Of a stretch of DNA of 64,000 bases, positions 13,601 to 25,248 are shown one piece after another (the stretch's first letter is position 1; every line of letters starts with the position of its first letter). Below the pieces are notes generated by a model. That model made no database searches. It was not told the DNA's origin and saw nothing but the letters and a program-made list of their open reading frames with translations. Source of the DNA: Hirundichthys speculiger (lineage: Eukaryota > Chordata > Actinopteri > Beloniformes > Exocoetidae); the NCBI GenBank assembly GCA_018398805.1, contig JAGFBZ010003034.1, forward strand, positions 445,501-509,500, read 5' to 3'. Both the position numbers and the translations under genes were made by a program.

Positions 13601-16600
13601 AAATAAAGAAATGTGTTTGGTTGGTTTAGGAAGGTAACCAGTAACATCAGAGTAAAGGCCTTGTTATACTACTCCGACTGACAGAGACGTAGACCTTTCT
13701 GAGTTTTCTTTTGCTTGGTGAGTGTTGCAAAGCAATTCACCGCAAGAACAACAGGGTGCTTGATGTTTTTCTGAAGACCAGCCTACAACAGAAACATCAT
13801 CTTCTTTTATATCGTGACGAAAGGTCATTATTGTTTATTTACATCCTGGTTCTTGGAGCCTAAACAGGGTCCTCACAGAGTGGACACACACAGAAGATTT
13901 AGATTGCTTGATCAAACAGACCTGGAGAGCTTTTGAGTTGTAATTAGAGTGAAATACTTTTATGGTGTTAAATTAGTCTGAATGGGGATCAAAGTTGAAT
14001 AATATGGGGCTTATAATTGTTAAACAGATATCCTGGTCAAGTACTACAAAATAAAACAAAACCTCTTCATGTCAGCTGTTGCTTAATTTGATCCCTAACA
14101 CTCCTGTTTGTGTTTGCACTTGCAGGGTCTGAAAAAGCCTTACAACCCAATCCTGGGGGAGACGTTTCGCTGCTGTTGGCTTCATCCTCAAACTGACAGC
14201 TGCACTTTCTACATAGCTGAACAGGTTAAAGGAGATTCAAAACTATAGTCACAGGATGGGATACATCCCTTCATATAAAATATCTGGCACAATTTGCCAA
14301 ACACAGGGCACGCAACCATGACATCTGACCCCCCTTCCTGTCCTTTGCCAGGTTTCTCACCATCCACCCATCTCAGCCTTTTATGTGTCCAATAGAAAGG
14401 ATGGTTTTTCTATCAGCGGGAGCATCCTGGCCAAATCCAAGTTTTACGGTATAGATGATACTGTAATATGTAATGTGTTTGTCAGAGCTAGAAGATTTGA
14501 ATTGATTTGTACACCTAGTCATATGAAAACATGCATGACACAACTAAGTAGTTGCAGTTTTGATCCTTTTGTCAGTACCTGCTAAGTTAAATGTGCAATC
14601 TTGCTTCAGATGCCCTGCTGTCTGCAAGAAAAACTGATTCATGTTCTTCTGTCTTCATGAAGGTAACTCTCTGTCAGCTATTTTGGATGGCAAAGCCAGA
14701 CTCCTTTTCCTGAGCAGGGATGAGGAGTATGTCATCACCATGCCCTATGCTCACTGCAAAGGTAAAGGTTTGACAGTGAATGTAAATGAGCATCATTCTA
14801 TACAAATGAATCCAGCCAAATCCATTTACTTTAACAACTAGATACATATATACAAATTATGATACAAAAATAATGTCTGGACCCTGTTCAGGATGTAATT
14901 AATCAAAGCAAAGTGGTTTATTTGGATGGTAATTTAAAAATAATTCTGAGTTAACTGATGGATTATTTAAAGTCAGAAATAGTTGGTAAATCATGTTGAC
15001 AAGAAGGGCAGGAGATTTAGAGCAGTTTCTAGGGTTCCGAACATTTTGAAAGTCACCCATGTATCTAAAGGTCAGCAGTTCAAACCCCAATTCCTTCATA
15101 TGTTAGTGTTCTTTAGCTGAACTCTATCAATTCTTTTATATTTTTGATTGTTTTGCCTTAGCTTACTTGGTATATTCCTGATGAATTCATCTTGTAGTTG
15201 GCAGAAGTTAACATGCCAACTCATTGGCTAGGTTTACAGACAAAACACAGGTGATATTTAGACAATTAGGTGTGAGTCATGCCTTTATATCTATCTGCTG
15301 TTGTCAAGACGTCTGGCTAAAGGGACTCAAATCAGGCTTATTTAAACTCTGAAATGACAGATATCAAAAAAATGAGAGAGGATGAATGTAATACAAGTCA
15401 GGGGAAGTTTATTTCCCAAGGTCATTTTGAGATGTAGTAAAGGATCATGTTCATCTTGTCTCACAGTCCACCCTGTGCACTATAATTTACCAGATATATG
15501 TATTATAGTAACTGTGTAGAGACAGCAGCTATTTGGTTTTTATATACTTCTGGTTTATGTGTTGTTGATCTGATGTTATGTGCCATCTCTTCTGTAGGTA
15601 TTTTGTATGGTACAATGACACTAGAGTTAGGAGGGAAAGTTACCATTGAGTGTGAGAAAACGAAATGCTGCGTGGAGCTTGAGTTCAAACTGAAGGTATG
15701 TTTTTGAACAAGTTTATTCATCAGTTACATCAGAAATATTTTCAAACGTAATTTTAATTTTATAGTTTTTTTTACGCTAATGATTATCCCATTTTGATAC
15801 TAATGTTGTTTTAACAAAAAGTTATGCTTTCATTCTGTTCACTGCAGCCTTTCCTTGGTGGCTCTGGTTCTGTAAATCAGATCAGTGGAAAGATCCTTGT
15901 GGGTGAGGAGCTACAGGCCACCATCGATGGACACTGGGTAATAACTTTCTATGACCAATGCCTCAAACATAGGAATTAGTCTTTTCTCCCAGCATCCCTC
16001 TCTGCCACATATTTGACACTGTTTAGTATTTGGTAATTCTCTGTAGTAACAGAGGCATCATTTCTTTAGAAATTTCAGGCAGATGCATCAAGTAGGGTAG
16101 TTTGAAGGGCTCTAGGAGTGGGCTGGAGTACTTATAAAAAGAGGGAAAAAAGAAACCATAGGAAAAAAAAAAAAAAAAGTCATTTTCAAAAACTTGGAAA
16201 GACATTCCAGGGTGATTTGAAACTGGTTACCTGAAAGGTTAACATTCTTACATGTTTTTCTCCAAGTGAACTAACATCGTAGAGCACTGATGGCTCCATA
16301 TTGTGAACTGATTTTGTGATATGCGTGAAAAATGTGTTCCCTGTGTTACAAATCAGGACAGTGAGGTGTTTATTCACGAGAAGCGCTCAAGCCAGCAGGA
16401 GACTCTGTGGAATCCAAGTCCAGATATTCGCAGCAGGCGCCTCAAGAGACAAGTGGTCCAGTTAGACCAGCAGGGGGAGTTTGAGTCTGAAAGGTAAACC
16501 AGATACAATATCCTACCTGTGTGTCTTATTCACTTTTAATCCCAAAGCAAAAAGGCTTCAGCTTGAGTTGTAGAACATAAACACAGAAATTGGCTTGTCA

Positions 16601-19600
16601 TGAGTTAAGCTGAAGTCCAGTCCTAAGTGAAACATTTATGTTAGGTTAAATGTATATTGTTTAAGTTAGGAACTGCATTTGCACTTGGAGAAAGTAAACA
16701 CCTTCATTACATATTAACAACTGCAGTCAACAACTTTTCTTTTCAAGTCATATCAAGACAAGCAATTAAAAAACAATTCCAGTACTGTTGTCTTCAGTGA
16801 GACTCTTCAGTTGTGTCCTCTATTACCACCTGCTTTGATATGTTCCCGATAGACTGTGGCAACATGTGACCAGTGCCATTATGGATCGGGACCAAGTGCG
16901 TGCCACCCAGGAGAAGTTTGTGCTGGAGGAGGCTCAGCGTAGAGAGGCCAGAGAGAGAGGAGACAAACCCTGGATTCCCCATCTTTTCCAGCATGACCCC
17001 GCCAGCTTGGAGTGGATCTACAGGCACATGGAGTAAGAACACACACTAAAACACACACACACTAAAATGCTGTTGGCTTTTTAAATTAGTTTTTACCTCA
17101 ATGTGGTAAAAACAGTACAGTGGAATAAGATTAACTTTTTTTCTTTTGTTTTCCAGCACTAGACCATGGGACTCTGAGCACTGTCTCATTCAGTTTGAGA
17201 AGGATGGCATTGTACAGACTCATGAGAAAAGCCAGAGACGACACAATGGGTTCTCCTACAGCCGCAGCTGGGATGGTCAACACAAGGTTAAACAAGAGAT
17301 ATGGACTGGAAGAAAGTTTTCCAGATCCTCTTAACTTATTCATTTTTTGTTATATGACTCCTTAAAGAAAAAAAAAACAGTACATATTTTCTCATCAGCC
17401 TCTGACAGTCTTGAACTTGTCAAAGTTAAAAAGAAGACATAGTTGTGTTTCTTGTAAATATAGTCAGAAATAAAAACTAAATATCCCATTAATATAAGTC
17501 TTCAAACCACTCTTGAAATGATTGGTTAGAGCACACGTTTACATAATAGCAGCCTCAAATCCTCATGAGCTTTGCACATCTTTCTAATGGAAGTTTCTTC
17601 ATTTTTCTTTTTTTTTTTTTTTTTTTTGTATAAAAGTTCAAATTCAAGCAAACTGAATAATGCTTTACTGGATTTAGATCAAAATGTAGGTCAAATGAGT
17701 CAAAGTCTTAAAGCCACATAAACCTTCCAATTAAAAAAACAAACTGCAAACTCTGCAAAAGGTTCTATATTTTCCTGCATTCATCTTTCGCTGTATCCTG
17801 ACTGGTCTCTTAGCATCTGCCCCTTAATAATTGTACCACAGAATGATACTTGCTCCCTCTGAATATGTTTACACACCATCTTTGAATATGTTTGAATACA
17901 GGGTTGGTGAGGCGATGACCACTTCCTCACCATCTCCACACGCTGTGCTTGGAACTGTGGCACAGAGAGTCTGTTTCATCGGACAGCATGATTTTGCAAA
18001 AAAGTCTTTTAAATGCCTTTTGGCAAATTCTCACAAGGATGTTGTGTGTCTTTTACTGACATATTCTTTTCATTTGGCCACTCTACCATGAAAGTCAGAT
18101 GAGTGCAGTCCTCCTGCACTGCACTCACTGCACTACCTTTTTTACCTTAAAATTTTCTGACAAGAATAGTGAGCCCTTTTATTTCCTACTTGATTTTTAC
18201 CACAGTGATACCCAGATAACAAAATGTCATCTTTAAATTGGTTATGTTGTATCAACCAAAAACTCCTTTCCCTTCATCCAGGTGGGGGTTAATGGGAAGC
18301 ACAGGAAGGCCAGCAGCCAGCCGTCCAGCTGCAGCCAGAACACTGAGAGCAGCAGCACCACACCAGAACCGACGCACGAGTCTTCGGACAATGAAGGTGC
18401 AGTGTGACACAAACAAAACCTTTTACGGTGCCATGATAATACCATATTTATCCCCGAAGGGAAGTTATAGATTGAAATGACTGGCTATTTGATTTTAATT
18501 TACAATGAAAATGTACATTTTTTAAAACTTATTAACATTCAGATTTTGCATAAATTTTTAGTCAAGTTTATGACTAAAAAAAAGGCTATTTATTAACAGT
18601 TTGCTTCTGGTGATTGATATGAATTTATGGGCTTAAAAGGCTCTCATCAGTTTGGATGTGTTCCTCTCTTAAACATAAACCCATAAGAAACTGGCTGTAA
18701 AGATGACTCCAGAATGACAGATGTCATGTTTTAGTTATCAAGACAAAAAAGAGGGATACAAATCATAAAACGTAATGCTGATATTAAAATTATGTTTCTG
18801 AAGAATGCACAAATAAACAAAAAATGTTTTGTTTTTTTTTTTTTTTTTTTTGGGCAATGGATTAATGAAATATGTTTTAAGCCTCAGGTCCTCGTAATTA
18901 CATTTAAGTATGTAAGAGTGTGGACACCTTTGCCTTGATATTGATTGATTATCTTATTCTGTCATGTGTTTTGTGCCCAGGGTTTTCAAACCAGTGTGCC
19001 CATTGCAGTAAAGACATGAAGGACATTGCTGTGATAGAGGCCTCCATCACATCTATACAGAAGACACAGCAGGATATTCAGAGGTGAAAAGGATTCATCT
19101 AGTGTGTAGAAAAGAGACTTTGTTAGTGTAATGACTAGAGGTAGTGTCTCTCATCTGAATTTTATAAGCCTTGTAGATGCAAAGCAAAAATGTATTTTAA
19201 ATTTAAAATGCCACAAGCTCTATGAAAACATGAAGTTTTCATGTTTTGTGAGTTTTGTTGTAGAAAATGTCTGAGGTTTTTGGCCTCTATTTTGGTCATT
19301 TTCATTTGCTGGTTCTAAATGTTCTTTCATTTTATTCTTATTTGTACGGTTTGATTTTACATCAGAAGTGTTTCATAAGCAGAACAAATTATTTTACAAG
19401 TCAAATTCAGCATTCAAACCTCAAATATTAGAATTTTATGACTCAGTCACTCACGTAATCCCAATACCAATCCCAAACCTAATCCCTGTAGATTATTTTC
19501 ATGCCTTGTCTTTTCTTGTGTTATCTTTGATTAAAAAAAGAAGTTTGTGTATAGCTACTGCAGGCATTATACATTATACACATTATACATCTTTAGAATC

Positions 19601-20129
19601 ACCTGACTGGTCCCTTGATAGATTTGTGCGAGTAATGTTGATTTAGGAATGGTATGAATAATCAGGACTGTAAAAAGGGTGTCTTTCCTTTTTTCTCTGG
19701 TATGCCTTTATCTGACTTCCTGTCCGTCTCATGTTTGTGTTGGTTGGCACATCCTTGGTCAAAAATAGGCCAGCTAGGTATTTTTAGTGGAGTGTTGATT
19801 CTAGGACACCATGGTCCGTCTAATGGAAACGCAAGCATTTATTAGAGTGGCCTCAATCATTCCAAATGCTAACTAAAATTGAAAAATGTAATTCTCTTAA
19901 AAACCTTCCTAAGGAGTTACTGCTTTAGTTAGTATGCAGTCCTGTTCCTCTGTGTCAAACACATGCTCACCTGATCTATTCTCTTTTTTGCAGAAACCTG
20001 GCTGCTCTGAGTCGTCAGCTGTCTCATCAGAGGGCAACAGACGACAGTGTGTCTTTAACAGGTCGTCACTGTCTCATCCTCTGTGTTCTGCTCCTCTCCC
20101 AGCTCCTCCTCAACTATGTCTTCACCTGA
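4501..20129 (+). CDS. osbpl5: Oxysterol-binding protein-related protein 5 (ORP5), complete 21-exon coding sequence
   Basis: Family role: ER-anchored lipid-transfer protein that exchanges phosphatidylserine for PI4P at ER-plasma membrane contacts. Coding exons seen: 4501-4636, 4876-4949, 6175-6255, 7261-7362, 7532-7735, 8409-8493, 8610-8772, 11894-12107, 12244-12428, 12559-12640, 14126-14224, 14352-14448, 14663-14761, 15598-15695, 15848-15937, 16357-16493, 16853-17032, 17157-17286, 18282-18396, 18981-19083, 19994-20129. Every junction is AG/GT and in phase, giving 2,610 nt, 869 residues plus TGA, close to mammalian ORP5 (about 880). Domains: basic N-terminus ([15 protein letters not shown]), PH domain at about residues 124-243, acidic linker, lipid-transfer domain at about 370-735 with EQVSHHPP at 474-481, and a C-terminal hydrophobic anchor at about 849-867. 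The MKEE start and SLCP motif separate ORP5 from its paralogue ORP8, which has a longer N-terminus. No frameshift or stop was seen. Exon boundaries are by eye. Confidence 0.96.
6560..7160. repeat. Anomalous GC-richer insert in osbpl5 intron 3
   Basis: This stretch is clearly richer in G and C than the intron around it. It holds a short purine run near 6795, a perfect 10-bp stem hairpin at 6901-6925, and a twice-used phrase GGAACGCCCT (about 6970 and 7062). Its composition suggests a non-autonomous transposon or other insertion. Ends were not defined and no family was recognised. Confidence 0.45.
7261..8772 (+). other. osbpl5: osbpl5 exons 4-7, basic segment and PH domain
   Basis: Exon 4 (7261-7362) encodes a Lys/Arg-rich segment and the first PH strand ([10 protein letters not shown] across the junction). 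Exon 5 (7532-7735) carries the PH core, with KSWTKLW, the [10 protein letters not shown] strand and WVGTILL. Exon 6 (8409-8493) holds GSITQPLP and exon 7 (8610-8772) the C-terminal helix WMDALELAL. In ORP5/8 the polybasic stretch and PH domain bind plasma-membrane PI4P and PI(4,5)P2. After the helix, exon 7 runs into a Ser-rich, poorly conserved linker, and it ends in phase with exon 8 at 11894. Confidence 0.9.
9415..9498. mobile_element. hAT-type MITE end in osbpl5 intron 7
   Basis: The stretch has alternating CTAATTAT, GATTAGTC and GACTAGTCG words and finishes with ATTAGTTGCAGCCCT. The complement starts AGGGCTGCAACTAAT, a well-known fish hAT terminal sequence. Only this one end is visible. 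Confidence 0.6.
9600..9995 (+). pseudogene. Rex1-like LINE 3' coding remnant in osbpl5 intron 7
   Basis: On the plus strand, about 9780-9975 reads [17 protein letters not shown], then [19 protein letters not shown] and ends [13 protein letters not shown]. This matches the order of the conserved C-terminus of Rex1/CR1-like LINE proteins (DNPxHPLH, SxRLxxPxxxxxRxRRSFLP). It is 5'-truncated and lacks the polymerase core. Confidence 0.6.
12244..16493 (+). other. osbpl5: osbpl5 exons 9-16, OSBP-related lipid-transfer domain
   Basis: Exon 9 encodes the lid/start of the domain ([19 protein letters not shown]) and the [19 protein letters not shown] helix. Exon 10 gives [11 protein letters not shown] and exon 11 [16 protein letters not shown]. 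Exon 12 begins with VSHHPP and completes the family signature EQVSHHPP at the exon 11/12 junction. In this family the paired histidines contact the PI4P head group. Exons 13-15 carry [18 protein letters not shown] and the [15 protein letters not shown] strand. All known signature residues are intact, so the protein should be able to carry lipid. Confidence 0.93.
12641..14125. other. osbpl5 intron 10, no gene
   Basis: A long intron with a poly-T/poly-G run at about 13059-13081 and scattered (AAT)n. A phrase near 13335 (GTGTCATATTATGCTTTTC) resembles a common fish interspersed repeat, but ends cannot be set. No coding content was seen. Confidence 0.4.
17640..18110 (-). pseudogene. Decayed Tc1-like transposase fragment in osbpl5 intron 18
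   Basis: The complement of about 17880-18090 reads [11 protein letters not shown], an NLPKG segment, [17 protein letters not shown], with stops between. The phrases at 18003-18090 (TTGGCAAATTCTCACAAGG, GGCCACTCTACCAT) resemble a decayed Tc1-family transposase. No terminal repeats were found. Confidence 0.45.
19994..20129 (+). other. osbpl5: osbpl5 last coding exon, C-terminal ER anchor
   Basis: The final 45 codons end at TGA 20127-20129. The peptide finishes with about 19 hydrophobic residues ([18 protein letters not shown]) and a single polar residue, typical of the tail anchor that fixes ORP5 and ORP8 in the ER membrane. The preceding segment ([15 protein letters not shown]) is helix-prone, like the family's short coiled-coil region. 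Confidence 0.92.
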
Positions 20130-22240
20130 GCCAACTCCTCAGGGAGGAGTTTCCCTCCAGCTCTGATCTGGAATTAAATCCTCTATATATTAAATAAAAA
20201 AACAAACAAAAAAAAACAGAATTAACAGAGGTGGACAGAAACCTGAGATCAGTGAATGGAGGGTAACTTTATCCCACGGTTTCCTCGATGAAGGGAGGAG
20301 CAAGGACTTTGTAGCAATAAATCCAGCCACAGCCTGTCAGTCATCTGCAGAGAGGAACAGCATCTCCTAGTGTAGCCAGACTGAAACAGCACCGGCACCC
20401 GCGCACTTTGGACTGGAGAGTTAAAAATGAGAGATGAGTACGGCTAAAAAGACCTGAAATGTTCGGGAAAACTACAGAAAGACTTTGCAAAGAGAAATGG
20501 AGGATTTTTCACCATTCCTTAGTGTCTTTTTTTGTTTTTTTGTTTTTTTAATATTGCCCTGCAATACTGTTTGTGAGTGTGTTTGTATGTGTATTGTTCG
20601 TATACAGTAAGCCTTATGGGCACAAGCAGATCACAGCTTGGTCTTCTACACCTCTTCCACTCCACATCTTGGGCCTTAATGCTGAAGCCAAAAAAGAAGA
20701 AAAAACAAGATATATAAATGAGGAGATCTTCATACAGTGCAATTGTGTGTTTTGTATTGATGTATGCTCAAATACACTCTGTCTTGTCTTTTAATGATTA
20801 TGATTTTACCAAAACAGTATTTAGATTCTGAAAGGACAGAGTTCTTGTTTACAGGGAGCGCTGCCTGTGTCTACACTGACACATTAGAAGGATGATGGGA
20901 ATGAGGCAGAGCAGAGGACTCAACTGTGTCTTTGAATTTCTGTGCCTGTAGTGCTGTAACTTAAGGCACAATGAAACAGCACAGCTTTGGTCTAGAACAT
21001 GACAGAGTGTACAATCAGTCACCTAAGGAAGCATGTGGAGGGATGGACAGAGGGAAAGAGGAGTGAAAAACAATGAAAAGAATGTGAGTCTAACGAAAGA
21101 GATTTATATGTGTGCATCTACACCACGTTCAAGGGACTTTCTTTAGATGTAAATGCTTAGTAAAAAGAAAAAAAACATTTTTTTCTTTTAATCAGTTTGT
21201 ATATATTTGTCTGCCAGTGTGTTTCAAAAAGAGATTTAGGAATGTATTTATTATGTCATTCACCTTGGCTTTCTTAATCTTATTTGACAGAAAGGGTCCG
21301 GAAAGACAATCGCTCCCTGAAGGTTTTGTGGGTTCAGCAAATTGTGAGCGTGCGTGAGCGTGTGTGCGCGTGTTTGTGTAGTAAGAGTAAGAGAGCACAT
21401 GTATGCGAGTAAGCCATTATGGTTGTAGTCAACACAGCCAGGTCTCTTAACTGGTTTTTAATAGAATTCAGCCCTTGAATTTCAGTCTGATCATCTGTAC
21501 TGATTCTGCCAACACAAGAGAGTCAGAGCAGTACAAGAAGGAAGTAAACTGAATGCTTCAAATTACTCCTTAATTTGTTCTATTATTTACATTATTATCA
21601 TGTTTTACTTTGCTGCCATGTGATGGGGATTCTACATGCCAGATATCTTTTGTCATATGAAACACAACTACAACATAACGGTGCCCGATGTTTTCATTCA
21701 TACCTGTTGTATACTGTAGCACTACAGTAAAATGTTTCAACTCTGAGACTTTCTTTGGACCTCATAAATGTCTCATATTGGAAGATTAGGACCAGTGGTG
21801 CTTGAAGTCTAAATGTCACTCTGAATGATCAGTCATCCGGTCATTACTTGTGATGAACGCAACAAAAGGAATTTTATTTTACTGTTATAAATTATTTCTA
21901 TAGTGAGAATATTTCTCAGTGTGAAAGATGAACATGAGATGAAAATTGTTTTATATCCTGTCCCAGATTGTTGATAGGCAACAGTCTTTGCTTCTCTAAG
22001 ATCATTACTGTTTTTTGTTTGTTTTTGTATTGTGTTGTGTTAACACACCTGAACACTCCAGATCGGCAAACTGCTTAACTGCTGCTTTTATAGCTGATGA
22101 TCAGTTAACGTAGTGTATTTAATTTGGAGCACGTGGCTGCTACTTCTCAATTCCTGTAGCAAGGGTATACTTGGCTTTTCACATGGTTCTGGGTTTTTAT
22201 GCTTGCTTGTTAAATGTCATGACATTTAAAACCATCATAC
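20130..22240 (+). other. osbpl5: Probable osbpl5 3' UTR and downstream flank
   Basis: No coding signal was seen. An AATAAA hexamer lies at 20193-20198, only 64 bp after the stop, in an A-rich stretch that runs to about 20217; it may be used or may be fortuitous. The sequence from 20220 to about 22240 shows no obvious transposon. I cannot place the real cleavage site without transcript data. Confidence 0.45.
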
Positions 22241-22254
22241 TTATTTCAGTAATT

Positions 22255-22440
22255 TGCAATTGAAGGCAATTCACTTGACTTCTATAGCACCAATTCACAA
22301 CAAGGTCATTTCAAGGCATTTTACACAGAAAGCATTCAAAGTTGAATCCAAATTATATTCCAATTTAGTAAATTCTTTGTAAATGATGCATAATCCAGTT
22401 CAATTCAACTGAACCCAAACCTCAACTGAGTGACTCAATC
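22255..22440 (-). repeat. L2-type LINE 3' tail, minus strand
   Basis: The phrase TTCTATAGCACCAATTCAC followed by TTTCAAGGCATTTTACAC is the complement of the fish L2 3' end (CTTGAGACAA..GGCGCTATA..AATAAAATTGAATTG). A plus-strand copy of the same tail is present at 38220-38305. Confidence 0.6.
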
Positions 22441-22493
22441 ACATGGGGGTCTGAGATGACAGGAAAGAGAGAAAATAATGACATACATTCAAG

Positions 22494-22700
22494 CAGGGGC
22501 GATTCTAGGGTCAGAGCTTTAGGGGTGCTGAGCACCCAATTAGCCCCACCACAACCCACAAGTAAGTTTAGTGAGAAGAGGATGATACCATTAGGCAGGG
22601 TCGTTTTCAATTTCATTCTTAAAATGAAAAAGAAAAAGAATAGGTCGATAGTTAATATTGTGTTGTTTGGACATAAGCGGTTGCTGGTGAGTATAAAGTA
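22494..22700 (+). mobile_element. hAT-like terminal fragment 1
   Basis: Starts CAGGGGCGATTCTAGGG and continues TTTAGGGGTGCTGAGCACCC, a typical fish hAT terminal repeat. No matching inverted end was found. Confidence 0.45.
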
Positions 22701-22778
22701 AAATCATGAATCCACGCTGTAATTAGGTGTTTTAACGCCCAAAAAGAGGCAAAACAAAATAAATAAAAAGTAAGGTTT

Positions 22779-22828
22779 GTTGGTGGTTAGTACTGCGTGG
22801 TGCCACCATGCACTACTAACCACCAACA
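22779..22828. repeat. Near-perfect hairpin of about 25-bp arms
   Basis: The left arm (GTTGGTGGTTAGTACTGCG) faces its near-complement (TGCACTACTAACCACCAAC) with almost no loop. It sits at the left edge of a CpG-rich block. It may be an internal hairpin of a transposon. Confidence 0.7.
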
Positions 22829-22859
22829 ATGGATGGTTGGGGTGTTATTTTTGAGTTTT

Positions 22860-23345
22860 TAAAAGAGTGGGCCACGCCGGCGGCGCACGTATGGGCCGCG
22901 GAAATAGGGCACTGGAATCCCCTGGCAAGCCAAGGGAGATCACGGACCACCGCGCAATGCTCGGCCCGCGATCCCCCTTGGCTGGCAAGGGAGAGAGCGA
23001 GCCTCTGCGCGGTGCGGATCTGGCGCGTGCAATGGGACCGTCTGCTGCCCCTAGCAGCGGTCCCGGCGCCATCCAAGCACCAGGCTCCCCGTGGTTCCCC
23101 GTGGTTCCCCGAGGGGACCCACTGAAGATTTGACAGCGTGTGACCTCTTTATATACTACTTTTCTCACGTGCCATCAATGACGTCACATTGTAAAGCCAC
23201 GTGAGGGAGCTCCCATGGAAATTTCCTTCAGGGTTGTCATGACAACACTGTACGTGGTGACGCGTCTTTGCGCAGAGCCCGCACGCACGCCGGTCTACCA
23301 GCGCAACGTCGCGCGCAGAGGCGCTTACTGGCTGATGCAGGACGC
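22860..23345. other. CpG-rich block
   Basis: Markedly GC- and CpG-rich compared with its neighbours, with GGCGGCGCACG, GCCCGCGATC and GTCGCGCGCAG, and a GTGGTTCCCC direct repeat near 23090-23110. Open frames occur on both strands, as expected for GC-rich DNA, and none resembles a known protein. It is flanked by hAT-like ends at 22494 and 23353, so a transposon interior is more likely than a gene-associated CpG island. Confidence 0.45.
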
Positions 23346-23352
23346 TGTTGAC

Positions 23353-23450
23353 CAGGGGCGTCACTAGGTTTAGGGGAGGCTTAGCCCCCAAGAGATGCAC
23401 AGGATGTGACCGAATGTAGCGTGTGAGCACAACATTTCACAAACAGCTAA
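23353..23450 (+). mobile_element. hAT-like terminal fragment 2
   Basis: Starts CAGGGGCGTCACTAGG and continues AGGGGAGGCTTAGCCCCC, another fish hAT-type end, in the same orientation as the one at 22494. The two are therefore not the paired ends of a single element. Confidence 0.45.
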
Positions 23451-23862
23451 TAAAGACTGAGAAATAATTTATTAATATTATTATTTCAGTCTGTTTTATA
23501 CAATACAGTATAAGTATACAGTATAAGTCTTATATCTGCTTGCTCTCCTTCTCTCTCTGTGATAACTTGATCTTCCTCTGCCTCTTGATCCATCCCTGGA
23601 TCCCCTTGCTCTCTGACTTGACCTTGCCTGTTGATCACACAATGAGTTGAATTAATAACTGATCAACATAGAGCCTAATGCCATAACTTTCGCTCACAGC
23701 ACAATAATTGTTTGTTCCCAAATATTTTGAAGTTGCACAGATTACATTTTGGGCACATATGTGACTAAAATGGTTGTAATTTCAAGCCCTGAAAAATATA
23801 TTACTTAATTACTTGAATTAAAGTAATACTAAGATACTCTTGAAAATATTTGGGTCAGGCTA

Positions 23863-23864
<2 letters not shown>

Positions 23865-23902
<38 letters not shown>
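23865..23902. repeat. (AT)n microsatellite
   Basis: Uninterrupted alternating A and T just before the composite satellite. Confidence 0.95.
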
Positions 23903-23909
<7 letters not shown>

Positions 23910-24255
23910 GTGTATACTAGTGTCACTAGTGTTACTTCATCCAAATGGCGATTTGTCTGTTCCTCTATCCAACTGGCGATTCGTCTGTCCGTCTGACCAT
24001 CTATCCAAATGGCTATCCGTCTGTCCATCTATCCAACTGGCTAGTGGTCTGTCCATCTATCCAACTGGCTATCCGTCTGCCATCTATCCTACTGGCTATT
24101 TGTCTATCTATCTAACCAACTGGCTATCTGTCTGTCCATCTAACCAACTGGATTTCCGTCTGTCCATCTATCCAACTGTCTATTCATCTATCTGTCTGAC
24201 CAACTGGCTATTCGTCTGTACGTCTATCTACCAATGCGTACACAAACACACACCA

Positions 24256-24338
24256 GTCAGGATGGCAGAGCGGTCTAAGGCGCTGCGTTAAGATCGCAGT
24301 CTCCCCTTGAGGCGTCGGTTCGAATCCCCCTTCTGACA
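24256..24338 (+). tRNA. tRNA-Leu(AAG)-like copy 1, full length
   Basis: 83 nt with the class II (long variable arm) layout. The acceptor stem GTCAGGA pairs with TTCTGAC (one G-U). The anticodon loop TTAAGAT gives AAG. The A box has one change (GGCAGAG for GGCCGAG) and the B-box GGTTCGAATCC is intact. Two mismatches in the T stem (GTCGG with CCCCC) and no TTTT run soon after suggest a weak or inactive gene. Confidence 0.6.
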
Positions 24339-24750
24339 GCTCTTTATCGTCAGGTTTGGCCTTGAGTCCCAGTTGCTTCAACATCCAATGTAAAACCTGA
24401 GCCGAATCAATCGTGTGAATCACTTCCCTGTGGAGACTAAAATAGAATAGCCAACTGGCTATCCAGCTATACATTTGTCCATATATCCAAATGGCGATTT
24501 GTCTGTCCATCTATCCAACTGGCTATTCGTCTGTCCATCTATCCAACTGGATTTCTGTCTATCCAACTGTCTATTCATCCACCTATATATCTAAACAACT
24601 GGCTATTCGTCTGTAAATCTATCCAAATGGCGATTTGTCTGTTCCTCTATCCAACTGGCTATCCGTCTGTCCATCTATTCATCTATCTGTCTGACCAACT
24701 GGCTATTTGTCTGTACGTCTATCTACCAATGCGTACACAAACACACACCA

Positions 24751-24831
24751 GTCAGGATGGCAGAGCGGTCTAAGGCGCTGCATTCAGGTCGCAGTCTCCC
24801 CTTGAGGCATGTTCGAATCCCACTTCTGACA
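24751..24831 (+). pseudogene. tRNA-Leu(CAG)-like copy 2, T-arm deletion
   Basis: Full acceptor stem and a TTCAGGT anticodon loop (CAG), but the T arm has lost 2 nt (GGCATGTTCGAATCC) and the anticodon stem has a CTGCA/CGCAG mismatch. Confidence 0.65.
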
Positions 24832-25165
24832 GCTCTTTATCGACAGGTTTGGCCTTGAGTCCCAGTTGCTTCAACATCCAATGTAAAACCTCAGCCGAAT
24901 CAATCGTGTGAATCACTTCTCTGTGGAGACTAAAATAGAATATCCAACTGGCTATCCAGCTATCCGTCTGTCCATCTATCCAATTGGCTATTCGTCTTTC
25001 CGTCTATCCAAATGGTGATTCGTCTGTTCCTCTATCCAACTGGATTTCTGTCTGTCCATCTATCCAACTGTCTATTCATCTATCTATCTGTCTGACCAAC
25101 TGGCTGATCATCTGTACGTCTATCTACCAATGCGTACACACACACACACACACAAACACACACCA

Positions 25166-25248
25166 GTCAGGATGGCCGAGCCGTCTAAGGCGCTGCGTTC
25201 AGGTTGCAGTCTCCCCTTGAGGCGTGGGTTCATATCCCACTTCTGACA
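25166..25248 (+). tRNA. tRNA-Leu(CAG)-like copy 3, full length
   Basis: 83 nt, anticodon CAG, with a well-paired T stem (GTGGG/CCCAC), so it lies closer to an ancestral gene than the AAG copies. The D-loop GG is changed (GAGCCGTC) and the T loop is TTCATAT rather than TTCGAAT, so the B box is damaged. Confidence 0.55.

Noticed and set aside
4501..20129. Assignment to osbpl8 rather than osbpl5
   Set aside because: The protein starts MKEE..RRLSLCP and its linker and tail fit ORP5. ORP8 has a longer, different amino terminus.
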